From CADEDH01 sp965263455 (GTDB taxonomy: Bacteria; Actinomycetota; Acidimicrobiia; Acidimicrobiales; SZUA-35), in assembly GCA_965263455.1 (NCBI GenBank), contig CBDHHN010000004.1, forward strand, positions 806,001-870,000: a stretch of DNA of 64,000 bases, read 5' to 3'. Position 1 is the stretch's first letter; the number at the start of each line of letters is the position of its first letter. The notes under the pieces are model-generated. The model saw only the letters and a list, made by a program, of their open reading frames with translations, was not told the DNA's origin and did no database searches. Positions 49,923-57,981 of the stretch are shown here, piece after piece. Position numbers and translations under genes: made by a program.

Positions 49923-50825
49923 TCAGCTCAGGAAGTCGAGGAGCGAGCTGCTGATGCCCCGGGCCGTGGCCGAAAGGGTGGCCTGGTAGCTGGCCTCGGC
50001 CGAGCGGAGCCGGATGATGGCGTCGGCCACGTCGGTGTCACGGATCTCCGACACGAAGGTCTCGACCGCAAGCTGCTCGTCGCCGTGCCGCAGGTTGGCC
50101 GCATCGAGCTGGTTGGCCACGGCGCCGACCCGACCCTGGGCCTGACCGACACGGGCCGTGGCGTCGTTCACGGCGGTGATGCCGGTCCGCACCGTGGCGA
50201 TGTCGCCGGTCTCGACGGCGGCGGCCAGGGCCTCCAGGACCTCGAAGACCGAGCCGTTCATGGGGCTACCGGGGTTGGACGTGCCGAACACCTGCTCGCC
50301 GTCATAGCCGACGTCCACGGTCTCGTCGGTGTCGATGGCCCTGACCACCACACCGCTGTCGCCCAGGTAGAGGCCGGCGGCGTCGAAGGCCTGGTTGGTG
50401 TTGGCGGTGCCGGCGAACACGGCACGACCACTGGCCGTTGTGTTGGCCACGGCCAGGAGCTCGCCCCCCACGGCCCGGATGTCGGCGGCCAGTGCGTCCC
50501 GCTCCACCTGTCCCAGGAGTTCGTTGCCGGCCTGGACGGCCAGGGTCTTGGCCCGCCCCAGGTTGTTGGAGGCGGCCTGAAGGGCGGCGTCGGCGGTGTT
50601 CACCCACAGCATGGCGTTGTCGGTGTTGCGGCGGTACTGCTCGATCCGCTTCAACCGCGTGTCGTGCCGCATCAGGCGGGCCGACGCCCCGGGGTCGTCC
50701 GAGGCCTTCGTCACGACCCGACCGGTGGCCAGGTCCTGTTCCCGGGCTGCGGCCGTGGAACGGCCTTCCTGAATCCAGCGCGCCCGCTGGTTGGCCAACC
50801 CTAGGTCGGTGATTCGCTGAACCAT
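49923..50825 (-). CDS. flgL: Flagellar hook-associated protein 3 FlgL
   Basis: A 300-residue protein of the flagellin-like FlgL family. N-terminal QDLATGRVVTKASDDPGASA, LMRHDTRLKRIEQYRRNTDN and the C-terminal SEIRDTDVADAIIRLRSAEA with SYQATLSATARGISSSLLDF are typical. It forms the hook-filament junction with FlgK. It lies 13 bases after flgK and is the last gene before a hairpin terminator. Confidence 0.94.
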   Translation of the reverse strand: MVQRITDLGLANQRARWIQEGRSTAAAREQDLATGRVVTKASDDPGASARLMRHDTRLKRIEQYRRNTDNAMLWVNTADAALQAASNNLGRAKTLAVQAGNELLGQVERDALAADIRAVGGELLAVANTTASGRAVFAGTANTNQAFDAAGLYLGDSGVVVRAIDTDETVDVGYDGEQVFGTSNPGSPMNGSVFEVLEALAAAVETGDIATVRTGITAVNDATARVGQAQGRVGAVANQLDAANLRHGDEQLAVETFVSEIRDTDVADAIIRLRSAEASYQATLSATARGISSSLLDFLS

Positions 50826-50838
50826 CTCCTACCTCCTG

Positions 50839-52236
50839 TCATCGCCCGACCAGTCCGGTGCGCAGCAGCGTCTGGAGCATCTCGTCGATCACGGTGAGCA
50901 ATCGGGCCGATGCCTCGTACGACCGCTGCGCGGTCAACAGATCCGTGAGTTCCTCGTCCAGGTTGACCCCGCCCACGGTCAGGGCCAGATTGGCCGCCTG
51001 CTCGCTGGCCACGGAGGCGGCGTCGGCGCTGTTGAGCGCCGCGGCCACCTGGGCCCCGAGGGCACCCACCATGTCGGCCCACCCGGTGAGGGGTCCGTCC
51101 GGGTCCTCGGCCAGGGCGGCGATGGCCCGGGCCGTGGTGTTGTCGAGGGCGCCCGAGGCCGGGCCGGCGGCGGCCAGGGCGTCGGGAAGCCCGTCCACAT
51201 CGACCGACAGCGACAGGGCGCCGCTCACGGTGTCGTGGGTGAAGAAGTCGCGCCCGGTCGAGGTGTCGAGACCGACCCCGCCCTGATGCAGGGTGTTGAC
51301 CTGGCTCACCAGGGCCGCGGTCTGGGTGTTGAGGTTGGTCCTGGCCTCGGGGATCACGACCTCCAGGGCGACCAGGTTGGCGCCCAGCTCGCCGCTGTTG
51401 ATCCGCAGCTCTCGCCCCTGGGGGGTCGTGACCACGATCCGCTGATAGCCCAGCGCAGCCAGGCCGGGGTCGGCCTGGACCGCCACCTCCACCTGCGACT
51501 GCTGGCCTCCGACCCCGACCAGCAGCTGGCCGTCGAGGGAGATGTCGATGTGGCCGTCGGTGTGCTCCAACACGTCGATGTCGACCAGGGTCCCGAGCTC
51601 GTCGATGAGCCGCTGCCGATCGTCGAGCAGGTTGTTGGGCGAGGCCCCGCCGTTGAGGGCGGTCACCACCTCGACGTCGAGCTCCCCGATCTCCAGCGTC
51701 AGCTGGTTGACCCGGTCGACCAGGTCGTAGGTGTCGGCCTCGACCCGGCCTCGGATGGCGTCGATCTCGGCCGCGACCCGGGTGACGGCCTTGCCCAGAC
51801 CATCACCCCGCTGGAGGACGATGCGTCGGAGGGCGAGATCCTCCGGGGCACTGGCCAGGTCGTCCCAGGCGTTCAGATAGGCGGCCGTCTGATCCCGGAT
51901 ACCGCCGTCGTCGAGGCCGCCGACCACGTGTTCGATCTGCTGCAGCACGTCGGCGGTGATGGCCCGCTCGGCCGCCACCCCGGACTGGACCCGGGCGTGG
52001 TTCTCCAGCACCGCGTCCCGCAGGCGGGTCACCTTGTCGGCGCTGACACCGGCCCCGAGGTCGAGGCGGCCGGTGAACATGCCGGTCGAGGGGTAGGCGT
52101 TGGCCGACAGGTCGACCCGCTGCCGGTGATAGCCGGGCGAGTCGACGTTGGCGATGTTGTTGCCAATGGTGTCGATCCGGCGCCGATGGGCGGCGAGTCC
52201 GGAGTAGGCCAGGTGCAGGCTCTCGAAGTTCGGCAT
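50839..52236 (-). CDS. flgK: Flagellar hook-associated protein 1 FlgK
   Basis: A 465-residue protein. The N-terminal hook/rod motif HRRRIDTIGNNIANVDSPGY is followed by FlgK-specific segments (GGLDDGGIRDQTAAYLNAWD, LTLEIGELDVEVVTALNGGA, NNLLDDRQRLIDELGTLVDI), and the C-terminus is SYEASARLLTVIDEMLQTLL. Slightly short for the family. Start ATG 52236 follows the flgN stop at 52238. Confidence 0.95.
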   Translation of the reverse strand: MPNFESLHLAYSGLAAHRRRIDTIGNNIANVDSPGYHRQRVDLSANAYPSTGMFTGRLDLGAGVSADKVTRLRDAVLENHARVQSGVAAERAITADVLQQIEHVVGGLDDGGIRDQTAAYLNAWDDLASAPEDLALRRIVLQRGDGLGKAVTRVAAEIDAIRGRVEADTYDLVDRVNQLTLEIGELDVEVVTALNGGASPNNLLDDRQRLIDELGTLVDIDVLEHTDGHIDISLDGQLLVGVGGQQSQVEVAVQADPGLAALGYQRIVVTTPQGRELRINSGELGANLVALEVVIPEARTNLNTQTAALVSQVNTLHQGGVGLDTSTGRDFFTHDTVSGALSLSVDVDGLPDALAAAGPASGALDNTTARAIAALAEDPDGPLTGWADMVGALGAQVAAALNSADAASVASEQAANLALTVGGVNLDEELTDLLTAQRSYEASARLLTVIDEMLQTLLRTGLVGR

Positions 52237-52237
52237 G

Positions 52238-52726
52238 TCAGATCCGCCCGTCGAACAGGACGGCGCCGCCCGCTCGCCCGTTGGGGCGTCCGTAGGTCGG
52301 ATCGCCGTCGGGGGTGGCCCGACCGGCCTGGGCCAGAAGCGTCTCGATGGCCTGGGCCACGCCGGCCGACCCCTCCATCATGCTCTGGGTGTTCCTGACC
52401 CGGAGCTCGCCGATTCGGCCGATGGTGGCGTCCATCACCGAGTGCTGCTCGGCCAGGATGGCCGACCACGGGTCGGGGGCGTTGGCCGCCAGTTCGCCCA
52501 GCGGCAGGCCGCGGGGGACCAGCACCTCACGTTCGAGATCGAGGGCGGCGACCGCATCGGCCACCTCCTCGAACAGCTCGGACATGTGGCGCTGCCAGTC
52601 CTGGCGGCCGCTGGCCGTCACCGTCAACTGCAACTCGAGCAGGAACTCGAAGCGCTCGAGCACCGGCCGATAGCGCCACAGCAGACCGTTGAGTCGCTTG
52701 TAGTCGGTGGAGATCGTGGCCGTCAT
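52238..52726 (-). CDS. flgN: FlgN-like export chaperone for FlgK/FlgL
   Basis: A 162-residue mainly helical protein beginning MTATISTDYKRLNGLLWRYR, followed by VLERFEFLLELQLTVTASGR, an E-x-L-x-x-LP-like EREVLVPRGLPLGELAANAP, and RIGELRVRNTQSMMEGSAG (the helix with N-ttl-l as in FlgN). Immediately upstream of flgK-flgL, the standard flgN place. The ATG at 52726 has no Shine-Dalgarno sequence but lies right at the predicted transcription start. Confidence 0.8.
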   Translation of the reverse strand: MTATISTDYKRLNGLLWRYRPVLERFEFLLELQLTVTASGRQDWQRHMSELFEEVADAVAALDLEREVLVPRGLPLGELAANAPDPWSAILAEQHSVMDATIGRIGELRVRNTQSMMEGSAGVAQAIETLLAQAGRATPDGDPTYGRPNGRAGGAVLFDGRI

Positions 52727-52733
52727 GAAGCCA

Positions 52734-52760
52734 CGATCGGCACCTCGACCGTCGGCATTA
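52734..52760 (-). promoter_or_regulatory. FliA-type promoter for flgN-flgK-flgL
   Basis: On the minus strand TAAT (52760-52757), exactly 15 bases, GCCGATCG (52741-52734). This is close to the classical TAAA-N15-GCCGATAA. The -10 element ends 7 bases before the flgN ATG, the same geometry as at fliM, so the transcript would be leaderless or nearly so. It sits in the 58-base gap after fliA. Confidence 0.55.
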
Positions 52761-52784
52761 GGAGTGTGGGGTTGCGAGGCGGGG

Positions 52785-53627
52785 TCAGCCCGGCAGGCAG
52801 ATGCCCTCGCCCTGGTCCATCCGCTGGCGCCAGTCCTGGGAGCTGACCAGCAGTTCGCCGAACCGGCGCTGGCGGGCCGTGCCCCGCCCACGGGGCGGTT
52901 CGGTGGGCGGCGGGGCCTCGCCGTAGGCCCGGTCCAGGCCCGCTCGCAACATGCGGAGGGCCTCGTCCTTGATCTGGCTGGCCCGGGACTGGGTGACGCC
53001 GAGGGCTGCCCCGATCTCGGTCATGGGCAGTCCCTCGAAGAAGTAGCCGACGATGACGAATCGGTGGCGCTCGGGCAGGAGCCGGATCCCACTGCGGAGA
53101 TAGCCCAGGAGTTCCTGGTCGTCCAGGCGGTCGTCGGGGGCCCGGTCGGTGTCGACCAGGGTCGACGACAGGGGCACCGAGTGCCCGTCGTCGACGACGG
53201 GACGATCGAGCGAGTCGAGCTGGGCCTGGGCGATGTCGCGGCGGAGTTGATCGATCTGCCCCGGATCGAGCCCGAGGGTCTCGCTCAGCTGATCCCGCGA
53301 GGGCAGACCGGCGGGCCCGCGGCCGTCCTCGGCCGTGGCCAGGCGGCGCTGCAGGTGGCGCACCGAGCGGGGGGCCCAGTCGGACCGGCGGAGTTGATCG
53401 ATGATCTCGCCCTCGATCCGGCGGCCGGCGAAGACGCCGAACGGCGTACCTTGATCGGCCCGGTAGCGGACGGCGGCGCCGATCAGCCCGATGGTCCCGG
53501 CCTGTACCAGATCGTCCCGGCTGTGGCTGGCCGGCATCCGGGAAGCGACCCGGTTGACGATGTGCTCCACCAGGGGGAGGTTGGCCAGCACGCGCTCACG
53601 CTGCTCGCTCGTCAGAACTACACCCAC
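52785..53627 (-). CDS. fliA: Flagellar sigma factor FliA (sigma-28)
   Basis: A 280-residue sigma-70-family factor. Region 2 is seen in LPLVEHIVNRVASRMPASHS, DDLVQAGTIGLIGAAVRYRA and FGVFAGRRIEGEIIDQLRRS, region 3 in LSETLGLDPGQIDQLRRDIA, and region 4.2 in LPMTEIGAALGVTQSRASQI. The xxIEGExxDxLRxxDWAPRSVR string is diagnostic of FliA/SigD. An Arg-rich 40-residue tail is extra. GTG 53627 has AAGGAGG at good spacing. No flgM is visible nearby. Confidence 0.95.
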   Translation of the reverse strand: MGVVLTSEQRERVLANLPLVEHIVNRVASRMPASHSRDDLVQAGTIGLIGAAVRYRADQGTPFGVFAGRRIEGEIIDQLRRSDWAPRSVRHLQRRLATAEDGRGPAGLPSRDQLSETLGLDPGQIDQLRRDIAQAQLDSLDRPVVDDGHSVPLSSTLVDTDRAPDDRLDDQELLGYLRSGIRLLPERHRFVIVGYFFEGLPMTEIGAALGVTQSRASQIKDEALRMLRAGLDRAYGEAPPPTEPPRGRGTARQRRFGELLVSSQDWRQRMDQGEGICLPG

Positions 53628-53745
53628 TACATGCCTCCTTGCATCTCGCTCCGGAGCTTCGACCCGAGCCGGGGGTCACTTGAGCCCAAGCGAGTGGGGC
53701 GTTCGGACCGCCGTGATCGGGACTCGCGCCGACCGACCCGAGGGC

Positions 53746-53772
53746 TAACGAGCGGCCGGTTCCGGCCGACGT
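53746..53772 (+). promoter_or_regulatory. FliA-type promoter for flhA
   Basis: TAAC (53746-53749), exactly 15 bases, GCCGACGT (53765-53772). Matches the window pattern. A start near 53779 gives a leader of about 93 bases with a long hairpin. Confidence 0.5.
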
Positions 53773-53793
53773 CTCACGTGATCGGCACGGTCC

Positions 53794-53836
53794 CCGGTGT
53801 CGGTCGGACCGCGGTGTCCCCCCGCACCGACACCGG
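53794..53836 (+). promoter_or_regulatory. Long hairpin in the flhA leader
   Basis: A perfect 11-bp inverted repeat, CCGGTGTCGGT (53794-53804) and ACCGACACCGG (53826-53836), surrounds a 21-base loop that can form a smaller stem (GGAC with GTCC). It lies between the predicted promoter and the flhA start, about 35 bases before the ATG. It could modulate translation or mRNA stability. Confidence 0.4.
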
Positions 53837-53871
53837 TCACTCCCCACCCACCACCCATCCGGAGTCACCCC

Positions 53872-55935
53872 ATGGGCAACTCGAGACAAGGAGGCGCGGT
53901 CCTCTCGGCCGGCATGGTCGCCGTCGTGGCGCTCATGATCCTGCCCCTGCCGGGTGCCGTGCTCGACCTTCTTCTGTCGCTCAACATCAGCTTCGGGATC
54001 CTGCTGCTGTTGGCCACCGTCATGAGCACCCGGGCCCTCGACCTGGCCTCGTTCCCCTCGCTCCTGCTGATCGCCACCCTGTTCCGGCTGGCCCTCAACG
54101 TCTCAACCACCAGACTGATCCTGACCACGGGATCGGCGGGCGGGGTCATCACCTCGTTCGGCTCGTTCGTGGTCGGCGGCTCGGTGATCGTGGGTCTGGT
54201 CGTGTTCCTGATCCTGGTCATCATCCAGTTCGTGGTGATCACCAACGGTGCGTCGCGGGTGGCCGAGGTGGCGGCCCGATTCACCCTCGACGCGCTGCCG
54301 GGTAAGCAGATGGCCATCGACGCCGACCTGGGGGCGGGCCTGATCGACGAGACCGAGGCCCGTGACCGGCGTCGGGCCGTGAGCGCCGAGGCCGACTTCT
54401 ACGGCGCCATGGACGGTGCATCCAAGTTCGTCAAGGGCGACGCCATCGCCGGTGTCCTGATCACCTTGATCAACCTCGTCGGCGGCCTCGTGATCGGCGT
54501 GGTCCAGAACGGCATGGCCCTCAACGAGGCGGCCAACACCTTCTCCACCCTGACCGTGGGCGACGGGCTGGTGTCGCAGATCCCGGCCCTGTTGATCTCG
54601 ATCGCCTCCGGCATCGTGGTGACCCGGGCCAGCGGCGAGGCCGACCTGGGCACCGACGTGGCCGCCCAGTTGTCCCGCCAGCACGAAGCCCTCCGCTACG
54701 GCGGCCTCACCGTCCTGCTCCTTGGCCTGGCCCCCGGGCTTCCCCTCCTGCCGTTCGGCCTGGTCGGAACCGGGATGTACCTGACCGGGCGACGCTTCGC
54801 CAGACGGCCGGTGGAGGAGGAGACCGTCGAGGAGGACATCCCGGTCGAGGAACCGTCGGAGTCCAAACAGCTGGCGGTCGAGATCCGACCCGAACCGCTG
54901 GAGCTGGAGCTGGCGGTCGACATGATCGACCTGGTCGACGCCCCCAACGACCTGCTCGATCGGGTCAAGGCCCTGCGCCGCAAGATCGCCCTCGAACTGG
55001 GCCTCATCATTCCCCCGGTCCGGACCCGGGACAACATGGACCTCGGTCCGGGCGAGTACTCGATCCTGGTCCACGGTGTGGAGATGGCCCAGGGGTCGGC
55101 TCCGCCGGGGCACGTCCTGGTCATCGCCGACGAGCTCGACAACCTTCCCGGCCCGGTCACGGTGGAGCCGGTCTTCGGCCTCCCGGCCAAGTGGCTGCGG
55201 ATCGAGTCCCGTCCCCTGGCCGAGGCGGCCAACGCCACGATCGTGGACAGGGCCTCGGTCATCACCACCCACCTGGCCGAGACGATCCGCCGCCAGGCCG
55301 CCCACCTGCTCCGCCGCCAGGAGGTGAAGGAACTGATCGACCTGGTGCGCGACAGCGACCCCGCCATCGTGGACGAACTGGCCAACCAGGAGCTGACGAT
55401 CGCCGAAGTCCAGCGGGTGCTGCAGGAGCTCCTGAACGAGGAGGTCCCGATCCGGGACATGGTCCGGATCCTCGACGTCATCAGCGAGCGGGCCCGGACG
55501 ACCCGGGACCCCCTCGAACTGACCGAGGCCGTTCGCATCGCCCTCGGACCATCCATCTCGGGCGCCAACGCCGACGAGCGGGGCCGGCTGCCCACCATCA
55601 CCATCGACGCCGCCCTGGAGCAGGGCCTGGTCTCGGCGCTCCAGCCGGGCGGCCAGGGCATGGAGTTCGTGCTCGACCCGTCGCTGCTCCACCAACTGGC
55701 CATGGCCGTTCGACAGCGGGTGCGATCGGCCGAGCAGCAGGGCCACAACCCGGTGATCGTGGTGGCCTCCGGCCTCCGCCGGCCGTTGCGGAAGCTGCTC
55801 CGCCTGACCGACATCGACGCCCCGGTGCTCAGCCCCGAGGAGCTCGGTTCCCAGATCGACATCGAGAGTGTGGGGGTGGTGAGCCTTGAGCAACCGCAAC
55901 ACGAAGACGCGGTACCGGCAGTATTCGGGCCGTGA
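53872..55935 (+). CDS. flhA: Flagellar export gate protein FlhA
   Basis: A 687-residue protein with an N-terminal eight-segment membrane domain (ALMILPLPGAVLDLLLSLNI, LNVSTTRLILT, the conserved FHIPEP-like region FTLDALPGKQMAIDADLGAG) and a large cytosolic domain (IPPVRTRDNMDLGPGEYSIL, VITTHLAETIRRQAAHLLRR, EVKELIDLVR, SELRP-like ALQPGGQGMEF). It forms the nonameric export ring. ATG 53872 is the family start; the frame is open further upstream. Its 3' end overlaps the FlhF-like gene by 50 bases. Confidence 0.96.
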   Translation: MGNSRQGGAVLSAGMVAVVALMILPLPGAVLDLLLSLNISFGILLLLATVMSTRALDLASFPSLLLIATLFRLALNVSTTRLILTTGSAGGVITSFGSFVVGGSVIVGLVVFLILVIIQFVVITNGASRVAEVAARFTLDALPGKQMAIDADLGAGLIDETEARDRRRAVSAEADFYGAMDGASKFVKGDAIAGVLITLINLVGGLVIGVVQNGMALNEAANTFSTLTVGDGLVSQIPALLISIASGIVVTRASGEADLGTDVAAQLSRQHEALRYGGLTVLLLGLAPGLPLLPFGLVGTGMYLTGRRFARRPVEEETVEEDIPVEEPSESKQLAVEIRPEPLELELAVDMIDLVDAPNDLLDRVKALRRKIALELGLIIPPVRTRDNMDLGPGEYSILVHGVEMAQGSAPPGHVLVIADELDNLPGPVTVEPVFGLPAKWLRIESRPLAEAANATIVDRASVITTHLAETIRRQAAHLLRRQEVKELIDLVRDSDPAIVDELANQELTIAEVQRVLQELLNEEVPIRDMVRILDVISERARTTRDPLELTEAVRIALGPSISGANADERGRLPTITIDAALEQGLVSALQPGGQGMEFVLDPSLLHQLAMAVRQRVRSAEQQGHNPVIVVASGLRRPLRKLLRLTDIDAPVLSPEELGSQIDIESVGVVSLEQPQHEDAVPAVFGP

Positions 55936-56917
55936 CCTGACCTCGGTCCTGGCCACCGTCGTCGACGAGCTGGGGCCGGCGGCCACGATCGCCAACGTCC
56001 AGAAGGTCCGCTCCGGCGGGATGGGCGGGTTCTTCGCCCGCGAGGAGTTCATCATCACCGTCGACCCCGGAGTCGGGGCCGACGGCAAGGGCAACGAGGC
56101 CCACGGCGGCGACGACGGTACGTCGGCCGAGCCGTCCCCGGCCCGCGACGACGGCACCGGGCCAACCGCCGAGCAGACCGCCGACGGCGAGGCCGGAAGC
56201 CGTGGTGGGGGCCGGGCCCGCCGTCGGCGCCGGGCCGAGACGGCCGGGGACCGCGGCAGGCGGGCGAACGCCGACCACCAGGGCTTCGCCGCCCTGGTCG
56301 AGCGCCGGATCGAGGAGATCGCCGAGGAGGAGCTGGTCGACTTCGACGAGCTCCGCAGCCGAGCGGCGACCGGGGGCGACGCCGAGACGACCGACTCCGA
56401 CGATCCACTGGCGGCCGACGCCATCACCGATTCCGACCACGAGGAACCGGACGAGCCGATCACCGGGTCCAGATGGCGCCCGCCCACCATCGCCACCGGG
56501 GTCGACCTCGATCTCGAACCCGCGGCAGGGGCCGACCCGGGACTGGGGAGCGACGACGAGGAAGCGGACGACACGAGCGGCCGCGACGCCACCCCGGTGG
56601 AGGACGAGCCGCCGATCGACATCCGCACCGGCGTCCAACCCGGCCGCAAACCCAGCTTCCTGTTCGCACCCCCGGAGCCCGTCATCGTCGACCTCGACCC
56701 CGACGTCGACCTCGACCCCGACCCGACCTCGACGCCCACGCCGACACGGGCGGACAGGGGCCCGGAGACGGCGCCGGCGCAGAAGACGGCGGAGCCGATC
56801 TCGTCGGAACCCCCCATGCACCGTCGAGGCCTTCGGGAACGCCCGGGTCGACGGACCCCGACGCGGGTACCGACGGGACGCCATCCCCGGCCCCCGCCGT
56901 CCTCGACCTCACCGTGA
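55886..56917 (+). CDS. FlhF-like N-terminal domain protein with long acidic linker (front half of a split FlhF)
   Basis: A 343-residue frame. Residues 8-55 (RYRQYSGRDLTSVLATVVDE, LGPAATIANVQKVRSGGMGG, FFAREEFI) resemble the FlhF N-domain (kv.kf.a..m.eAl..vr.elGpdAvIl..r.v..GG..G). A charged, Pro/Asp-rich linker follows. The last 33 residues or so (RRGLRERPGRRTPTRV...) look out of frame: the normal codon pattern stops near a C6 run at 56810-56815 and continues in the frame of the next gene. Start TTG 55886 lies inside the end of flhA. A flhA-flhF order is standard. Confidence 0.6.
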   Translation: MSNRNTKTRYRQYSGRDLTSVLATVVDELGPAATIANVQKVRSGGMGGFFAREEFIITVDPGVGADGKGNEAHGGDDGTSAEPSPARDDGTGPTAEQTADGEAGSRGGGRARRRRRAETAGDRGRRANADHQGFAALVERRIEEIAEEELVDFDELRSRAATGGDAETTDSDDPLAADAITDSDHEEPDEPITGSRWRPPTIATGVDLDLEPAAGADPGLGSDDEEADDTSGRDATPVEDEPPIDIRTGVQPGRKPSFLFAPPEPVIVDLDPDVDLDPDPTSTPTPTRADRGPETAPAQKTAEPISSEPPMHRRGLRERPGRRTPTRVPTGRHPRPPPSSTSP

Positions 56918-57546
56918 CCCCGCCCCGACCGGCCCCGCTGGCTCTACCCCCGGCCCCCGTTCCCCTCCACCCGTTCTGGGCCCGCCATGCCGAGGCCCAG
57001 CAACAGCTGGCAGAGGCGCTGCCGACCATGGTGGCGCCTCGGACCACGGCCCTGATCGGCCCGCTCGCCGCCACCAGCTCGGTCGTGCGACGCCTCCAAC
57101 AGCACCACCACTACGCCCCCGGCGTGGTCACCGTCCTCACGACCCGAAGCGAGATCGTCAGCGAACCGTCGTGGGAGCTGGTCAGGTCCGACCACGAGTT
57201 GCTCTCCGCCGCCGTCCGTCGCGCCGGCCAGGCCCAACTGCTGATGATCGACGTGCCGGCCGACATCCCGGTCTGGCTCACCACGCTCCTCGATCGCCTC
57301 ACCATGGCCGGTCTCGAATGCGTGCGTCTCGTCGTCGACGGGCGGCCGACCGGCGACGAGCTGACCCGACTCGAGACCGAGTTGGGTCGAGCCCACGCCG
57401 TCGACCTCGTCACCAAGGTCCCACCCCGGCTGGTCCTGGACCTGCTGGACGCCGGTCATCCGATCGCCTCGGTCGGTGGGGCCCCGATCAACCCCGAGTT
57501 CCTCCTGGCCCTGCGGGAGGAGGTGAGCCATGGTCCGAGCCGATGA
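56914..57546 (+). CDS. FlhF GTPase-like domain lacking nucleotide-binding motifs (rear half of a split FlhF)
   Basis: A 210-residue frame from GTG 56914, overlapping the previous stop (GTGA). ALIGPLAATSSVVRRLQQ sits where FlhF has its P-loop (GPTGVGKTTT), but no Lys is left. QAQLLMIDVPADIPVWLTTL takes the DTAGR place, and VDLVTKVPPRLVLDLLDAGH the TKLD place, ending IASVGGAPINPEFLLAL like the FlhF C-terminus. It is paralogous to the protein at 30.5 kb. Either translated alone by coupling, or joined to the front half by a -1 shift or an extra base near 56810-56830. Confidence 0.6.
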   Translation: MTPPRPAPLALPPAPVPLHPFWARHAEAQQQLAEALPTMVAPRTTALIGPLAATSSVVRRLQQHHHYAPGVVTVLTTRSEIVSEPSWELVRSDHELLSAAVRRAGQAQLLMIDVPADIPVWLTTLLDRLTMAGLECVRLVVDGRPTGDELTRLETELGRAHAVDLVTKVPPRLVLDLLDAGHPIASVGGAPINPEFLLALREEVSHGPSR

Positions 57547-57874
57547 GTTGCAACAGGCCCGACTGCTGGCCGACCGCCAGCTCGCCGTGCGCCGGTCAGT
57601 CATGGGGTTGGCCCTCCTGGCCTCGCCCATCATCGGATTCGCCCCGCTCCGCGACGCCCTGCTCGGCCGGGGTCCGTTCGAGGAGGCGATCCTCCGCTTC
57701 CTGGCCTGCGTGGTGGTGTGCCTCATCGCCGGCTCGGTGTTGGGGCGGCTCCTGGCCGGGACTCCGGACGACATCGTCGAGGCGGTGGACGAGCGCCGCC
57801 GGAGGGCCGAGGACGAAGCCGAACGCCAACGTCGGTCCGAGGGCGACCGGTCCGGCATCGACGGCGTGGCCTGA
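57530..57874 (+). CDS. Small two-segment membrane protein, unknown
   Basis: A 114-residue protein. A basic/helical N-terminus (DELQQARLLADRQLAVRR) is followed by two membrane segments, about 24-41 (SVMGLALLASPIIGFAPL) and 54-76 (RFLACVVVCLIAGSVLGRLL), and a charged, Arg/Glu-rich tail. No family recognised. It overlaps the FlhF-like gene by 17 bases, so it is probably co-expressed with flhA and flagellum-related. Confidence 0.65.
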   Translation: MVRADELQQARLLADRQLAVRRSVMGLALLASPIIGFAPLRDALLGRGPFEEAILRFLACVVVCLIAGSVLGRLLAGTPDDIVEAVDERRRRAEDEAERQRRSEGDRSGIDGVA

Positions 57875-57920
57875 CCGAGCGCCGGCGCCGAACTCTGCCG
57901 GTCTCTCGGCCGCGAGTACT

Positions 57921-57947
57921 TCAAATCACGCGGTAGCGGGCCGACGG
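57921..57947 (+). promoter_or_regulatory. FliA-type promoter for the HDOD-GGDEF gene
   Basis: TCAA (57921-57924), exactly 15 bases, GCCGACGG (57940-57947). Fits the window's FliA pattern. The predicted start near 57954 leaves about 28 bases before the ATG at 57982. Confidence 0.5.
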
Positions 57948-57981
57948 TGAGTACAGCGTGGAACCTCAGTGTGGAGTGGGA

